A stretch of DNA of 8,591 nt, taken from positions 1 through 8,591 of the forward strand of contig JADHOK010000053.1 of NCBI GenBank assembly GCA_016779015.1. Direction: 5' to 3'. The notes beneath the pieces are model-generated. The model worked only from the letters and a program-made list of their open reading frames with translations, did no database searches and had not been told where the DNA came from. Each line of letters starts with the position of its first letter. Within the stretch, counting starts at the first letter, position 1. The stretch is from PS1 clade bacterium (GTDB taxonomy: Bacteria; Pseudomonadota; Alphaproteobacteria; RS24). Both the position numbers and the translations under genes were made by a program. Below, piece by piece: positions 5,711 through 8,591 of this stretch.

Positions 5711-6319
5711 TCAGGCTTGCGCCGCCTGCTCGGCCTTTTCGCGCTCGGCTTTTTGCAATTTTTTGACAATCATTTGCCGTTTCAACCGCGATAAATGGTC
5801 GAGAAAGACAATGCCGTTCAAATGGTCCATTTCATGCTGAATACACGTGGCGAGCAGGCCGTCGCATTCAATCTCCTGCGCCTTGCCGTCATAATCGAGA
5901 AACTTCACTCTGCACTGCGCCGGGCGTTCGACATCGTCGTAAAAACCCGGCACGGAGAGGCAGCCCTCTTGATAATTATTCATCTCATCGGAGGTCCATA
6001 CAATCTCCGGATTGACGAAAAAGCGCGGGCCTTCATCCTCCAAGCCGCTCAAGTCATAGCGGTCTTTGCGGCCCGTATCGTCATCGCTCTCCTCATCGCT
6101 CTCCTTATCGGCGTCTTTTTGCGAGGGCGAAATATCCATCACGATGATGCGACTGGCGACGCCGACCTGGATGGCCGCAAGGCCGATGCCATTGGCGTCA
6201 TACATGGTCTCCAGCATGTCATCCATCAGCGCGCGCGTTTCATCGCTCACCTCCGCAACAGGCTGGGAAACAGTCTTCAGGCGCGCATCCGGCACTTCGA
6301 TAATCGGGCGTATCGTCAT
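5711..6319 (-). CDS. def: Peptide deformylase with acidic insert
   Basis: Def removes the formyl group from the N-terminal methionine of nascent proteins and is a metalloenzyme acting at the ribosome. All three signature motifs are present: GIGLAAIQ (44-51), EGCLS (118-122, metal ligand Cys120) and HEMDH (His162, catalytic Glu163, His166). The protein is 202 residues, compared with about 169 in E. coli. Much of the excess is an insert at about 65-97, between beta strands before the RFFVNPEI strand, with a run of Asp, Glu and Ser (DADKESDEESDDD, 69-81). A C-terminal helix rich in Lys, Glu and Ala (about 177-202) also extends it. The insert avoids the active-site motifs, so activity is expected. 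The gene heads the def-fmt-truA operon. No Shine-Dalgarno sequence is evident, and the putative promoter would place transcription start at or next to the ATG. Confidence 0.95.
   Translation of the reverse strand: MTIRPIIEVPDARLKTVSQPVAEVSDETRALMDDMLETMYDANGIGLAAIQVGVASRIIVMDISPSQKDADKESDEESDDDTGRKDRYDLSGLEDEGPRFFVNPEIVWTSDEMNNYQEGCLSVPGFYDDVERPAQCRVKFLDYDGKAQEIECDGLLATCIQHEMDHLNGIVFLDHLSRLKRQMIVKKLQKAEREKAEQAAQA
6081..6110 (-). repeat. 12-bp tandem repeat in the acidic insert of def
   Basis: On the plus strand TCATCGCTCTCC occurs perfectly at 6081-6092 and 6093-6104, followed by a partial copy TTATCG at 6105-6110. On the coding strand each unit encodes Glu-Ser-Asp-Glu-type residues (about residues 70-80 of Def). 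The period is in frame, so the acidic stretch may have grown by unit duplication. Confidence 0.85.
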
Positions 6320-6413
6320 GTCTTTGAATTAAGCCTTGAGTGGGCCAGCGTCAAGCACCGGGCGCGCCCGCGACAAAGGTCAGGCTACGGGCGAATCGGC
6401 GCACAATGCAAGC
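6320..6413. promoter_or_regulatory. Divergent def/rmuC intergenic region with a 12-bp perfect palindrome
   Basis: The 94 nt between the def and rmuC start codons must hold the def promoter and probably that of rmuC. CGGGCGCGCCCG at 6359-6370 is a perfect palindrome directly upstream of the def -35 candidate. It could be an operator or chance in GC-rich DNA. I find no convincing -35/-10 pair for rmuC. Confidence 0.35.
6326..6354 (-). promoter_or_regulatory. Putative promoter of def-fmt-truA, possibly leaderless
   Basis: Read on the minus strand, TTGACG (6354-6349) and TAATTC (6331-6326) are separated by 17 bp. The -10 box ends only 6 nt before the def ATG (6319). A normal start distance would therefore put the first transcribed base at or within two bases of the start codon. 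This agrees with the lack of a Shine-Dalgarno sequence. The boxes resemble the candidate dapD promoter (TTGACT/TAATTT). Confidence 0.4.
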
Positions 6414-7517
6414 ATGGAATGGACGTTTATCATCGGTGCATTATTAATCGGGCTGGTCGGCGGCGCGATTGCCGTCGCGGCACTGCTGCGCCGTGGTGCG
6501 GCAGACAATGATACGAGCGCGCAACTGCTGGCGCAAATCGACGCCATGCGCGCTGAGCAAAACAATCTGGTCGGACGCCTCGGCCAGCTGGCCGAAAACC
6601 AGCAACGCACACAGGGCGAATTGGCGCGCACCATGAGCGAACAATTGGGTCAGGTAAGCAAGAACATGACCGATAATTTGGCCGAAAGCCGCGAGAAAAC
6701 CGCTAAATCTTTGGGTGATTTGGGCGAACGCTTATCGCTTATCGATAAAGCGCAACAAGAGATTACCGCGCTGTCCAGCCAAGTCGTCGAGCTGCAGCAT
6801 ATTCTCGACAATAAGCAAGCACGCGGCGCTTTTGGCGAAGCGCAATTGAACGATATCGTCACCGATGGCCTGCCCGACAGCGCCTATGCGTTTCAGCACA
6901 CATTGTCCAATGGCAAGCGCGCCGACTGTATTATTCGCCTGCCCAACCCGCCCGGGCCGGTGGTGGTGGATAGTAAATTTCCGCTCGAAGCCTATCAAAA
7001 AATGCGCGCCGCCGAGGATGACGGGCAAGCCCGCGCCGCACTGACGCAATTAAAAGCTGACACGCTGAAACACGCGCAGGATATTGCGGCGAAATATATC
7101 ATCTCCGGCGAGACCGCCGATGCGGCATTGATGTTCTTGCCGTCGGAAAGCATTTTCTCCGAGCTGCATTTGCGCGCCCCTGATGTGGTGGAGAAATGCC
7201 GCGCCTTGCGCGTCTATCCGGTATCGCCCAACACCATGTCGCTGACGCTGAACACGGTGCGGGCCATTATGCGCGATGTGAAAATGCGCCAGCAAGCCGG
7301 GCTTATTCAAAAAGAGGTTGAGAGCCTGCTGGTCGATGTGACGCGCCTCGATGAGCGCATTGGCAAATTGCGCGGTCATTTCGACCTCGCCGGCAAGGAC
7401 ATTGAGCAGATCGAAACTTCGAGCCGCAAAATCAACTCGCGCGGCGAAAAAATAACCTCGCTCGAGGTTGAAGCCGATGGCGCAAACAACGACACGCCGG
7501 ATCTATTAGAAAAATAA
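6414..7517 (+). CDS. rmuC: DNA recombination protein RmuC
   Basis: RmuC family proteins limit DNA rearrangements between inverted repeats and are predicted to contain a nuclease-like fold; the biochemical role is not settled. The 367-residue product starts with MEWTFIIGALLIGLVGGAIA, a membrane segment at about 4-25. Residues about 35-133, rich in Gln, Glu and Leu, are a likely coiled coil. The RmuC core spans about 137-340, with ARGAFGEAQL (136-145), RADCIIRLP (169-177), VVVDSKFPLEAY (183-194) and MFLPSESIFSEL (240-251). The frame is open upstream to a TTG at 6336, but ATG 6414 places the membrane segment at the N-terminus as in the family. No clear Shine-Dalgarno sequence is visible. It is divergent from def, a common alphaproteobacterial arrangement, and convergent with recR across 16 nt. 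Confidence 0.93.
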   Translation: MEWTFIIGALLIGLVGGAIAVAALLRRGAADNDTSAQLLAQIDAMRAEQNNLVGRLGQLAENQQRTQGELARTMSEQLGQVSKNMTDNLAESREKTAKSLGDLGERLSLIDKAQQEITALSSQVVELQHILDNKQARGAFGEAQLNDIVTDGLPDSAYAFQHTLSNGKRADCIIRLPNPPGPVVVDSKFPLEAYQKMRAAEDDGQARAALTQLKADTLKHAQDIAAKYIISGETADAALMFLPSESIFSELHLRAPDVVEKCRALRVYPVSPNTMSLTLNTVRAIMRDVKMRQQAGLIQKEVESLLVDVTRLDERIGKLRGHFDLAGKDIEQIETSSRKINSRGEKITSLEVEADGANNDTPDLLEK

Positions 7518-7533
7518 TATCGCCGCTTTTAGG

Positions 7534-8121
7534 TCAACGTCGCGACTTCATGGCAGCCAGCAATGTGCCGTCATCGAGATAATCAAGCTCGCCGCCGACC
7601 GGCACCCCATGCGCCAGCCGCGTCACCTTCAGCCCCAAATCGGCCAGCATATCGGTAATGACATGGGCCGTGGTTTGGCCTTCCACCGTGGCATTGGTGG
7701 CGAGGATGATTTCGCTCACCACGCCATCGGCGCAGCGTTGTTTGAGACCCGCGAGATTGAGCTCCTCAGGGCCGATACCGTCCAATGCCGACAATGTGCC
7801 GCCCAACACATGATAACGCCCGCGCACCGCTTGCGCGCGTTCCAACGCCCATAAATCGCCAACATCCTCGACCACGCACAGCACCGTCTCGTCGCGGCGC
7901 GGGTCGGCGCAAATCGTGCAGGGCGACAGCGTATCGATAGTGCCGCAGGTCTCGCACGTGACGATTTTCTCCTGCGCCACACGCAAAGCATCGCTCAACG
8001 GGTCCAGCAGGGTGTCGCGGCGGCGCATCATTTGCAGCACGGCGCGACGCGCCGAGCGCGGACCCAGCCCCGGCAGACGGGCCAGCAATTTCACCAGGTT
8101 TTCAATTTCCGCGCCGGCCAT
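7534..8121 (-). CDS. recR: Recombination mediator protein RecR
   Basis: RecR works with RecO (and RecF) to load RecA onto single-stranded DNA during gap repair. The 195-residue product has the expected layout: a helix-hairpin-helix at LARLPGLGPRSARRAV (13-28), a four-cysteine zinc finger at Cys56, Cys59, Cys68 and Cys71 (TCETCG...SPCTIC), a Toprim domain from about 78 (LCVVEDVGDLWALE, 81-94) through ATNATVEGQTTA (141-152), and the C-terminal ending HGVPVGGELDYLDDGTL (171-187). The length is typical. The ATG shares its A with the TAA stop of dnaX (TAATG), so translation is likely coupled and the two are cotranscribed. The ybaB gene that often separates dnaX from recR is not at this junction. 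No hairpin-type terminator is evident in the 16 nt after the stop. Confidence 0.97.
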   Translation of the reverse strand: MAGAEIENLVKLLARLPGLGPRSARRAVLQMMRRRDTLLDPLSDALRVAQEKIVTCETCGTIDTLSPCTICADPRRDETVLCVVEDVGDLWALERAQAVRGRYHVLGGTLSALDGIGPEELNLAGLKQRCADGVVSEIILATNATVEGQTTAHVITDMLADLGLKVTRLAHGVPVGGELDYLDDGTLLAAMKSRR

Positions 8122-8591
8122 TAGCCGTCTGTATCCGGCGCATCGGCATCCGGCGTCTCACCATCATCGGCGGGCGGCGATGCGTCAAACTCGCTAATCG
8201 AGACAATCTCGGCGTCGGGAAAAGCGGCCAAAGCCGATTTGACATATGGGTCTTTGAGCGCCGCTTGCTCGCGCCGTTCCGCCGCGCTTTGCTTGACCGC
8301 GCCCAATGTCGCCGCGCCCTGTTCTTGAGACAGCGAGACGACCCAGTTTTGACCGGTCCAGTCGCGCAATTTGCGCGTCAGCTCTTGGGCGATATTGTCC
8401 TGGCCTTCAGCCAGGCGCAGCTCGATGCGTCCGGCGCGCGCGCCCCCTTGGGGGGTAAAGGCGGCGGCTTCAAAAGCCACCAGATGAACGCCGTTTTCGA
8501 GCGCGTGTTTGAGGCCGATATCGCGCTTATCGGCGACCAAATTGACCACCGCTTGAAAATTTTGCAATAGCGGCGCGGTTTGAGCCTGCGC
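8121..8591 (-). CDS. dnaX: DNA polymerase III subunit gamma/tau, C-terminal part (partial)
   Basis: The frame is open from the window edge to TAA at 8123-8121, giving the last 156 residues. The ATPase part of this clamp-loader subunit lies outside. The fragment has the alphaproteobacterial tau tail: a QNFQAVVNLVADKRDIGLKH helix, HLVAFE, GRIELRL, then LTRKLRDWTGQNWVVSLSQE, DPYVKSALAAFPDAEIVSIS and an acidic, Pro/Asp-rich end. This C-terminal domain is thought to link the clamp loader to the polymerase. The product identity is inferred from that pattern and from the adjoining recR. A short segment around TPQGG (bases about 8433-8468) appears to interrupt the usual HLVxFExGRIE stretch and is encoded by a C-run next to a G-run. 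No in-frame methionine is needed, since the start is outside. Confidence 0.88.
   Translation of the reverse strand, partial: AQAQTAPLLQNFQAVVNLVADKRDIGLKHALENGVHLVAFEAAAFTPQGGARAGRIELRLAEGQDNIAQELTRKLRDWTGQNWVVSLSQEQGAATLGAVKQSAAERREQAALKDPYVKSALAAFPDAEIVSISEFDASPPADDGETPDADAPDTDG

Noticed and set aside
6336..6413. 26-codon upstream extension of rmuC from TTG 6336
   Set aside because: It would place polar residues before the membrane anchor and run across the divergent promoter region; ATG 6414 fits the family.
5795..6511. 238-codon plus-strand frame over def and into rmuC
   Set aside because: It includes a hydrophobic stretch that could look like a membrane segment (about 6061-6120), but this is the complement of the acidic Def insert; def has all metal-binding motifs.
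7518..7533. Bidirectional terminator between rmuC and recR
   Set aside because: Only A/T runs flank the 16-nt gap; no stem of useful length can form.

Overview
The window is an ordinary, gene-dense piece of an alphaproteobacterial chromosome, moderately GC-rich. The lineage is inferred from gene order (argB, HAD phosphatase, dapD, dapE, then truA/fmt/def on the opposite strand, divergent rmuC, then recR and dnaX) and from the DnaX C-terminal domain, which is of the alphaproteobacterial type. I cannot place it below class level. I see no mobile element, phage, CRISPR array, tRNA or rRNA, and no obviously new multi-gene system. The interest lies in small architectural oddities.

Left part, plus strand (1-4020): the 3' end of argB (arginine synthesis), a secreted protein with two DUF1036-like domains around a peptidoglycan-binding-like segment, and a HAD-family pyrimidine 5'-nucleotidase-like phosphatase are packed with gaps of 4 and 2 nt, like an operon. 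A 172-nt gap follows, with hairpins, a 17-bp direct repeat and a candidate promoter. Then come dapD and dapE, two consecutive enzymes of the succinylase branch of lysine/diaminopimelate synthesis, 9 nt apart.

Middle part, minus strand (4017-6319): def, fmt and truA are transcribed right to left. Fmt formylates initiator Met-tRNA, Def removes the formyl group from nascent proteins, and TruA makes tRNA pseudouridines, so this is a translation-related operon. fmt and truA overlap by GTGA. truA meets dapE tail to tail with stop codons sharing TTAA. Def carries an unusual acidic insert.

Right part (6320-8591): a 94-nt divergent region separates def from rmuC (plus strand, membrane-anchored DNA-maintenance protein). 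rmuC converges with recR (minus strand), which overlaps by one base the 3' end of dnaX, cut by the window edge. The small gene ybaB, often found between dnaX and recR, is absent from that junction.

Recurring curiosities are two in-frame 12-bp tandem repeats (in the signal peptide of the DUF1036 protein and in the acidic insert of Def) and palindromic GC-rich DNA before dapD and inside dnaX.
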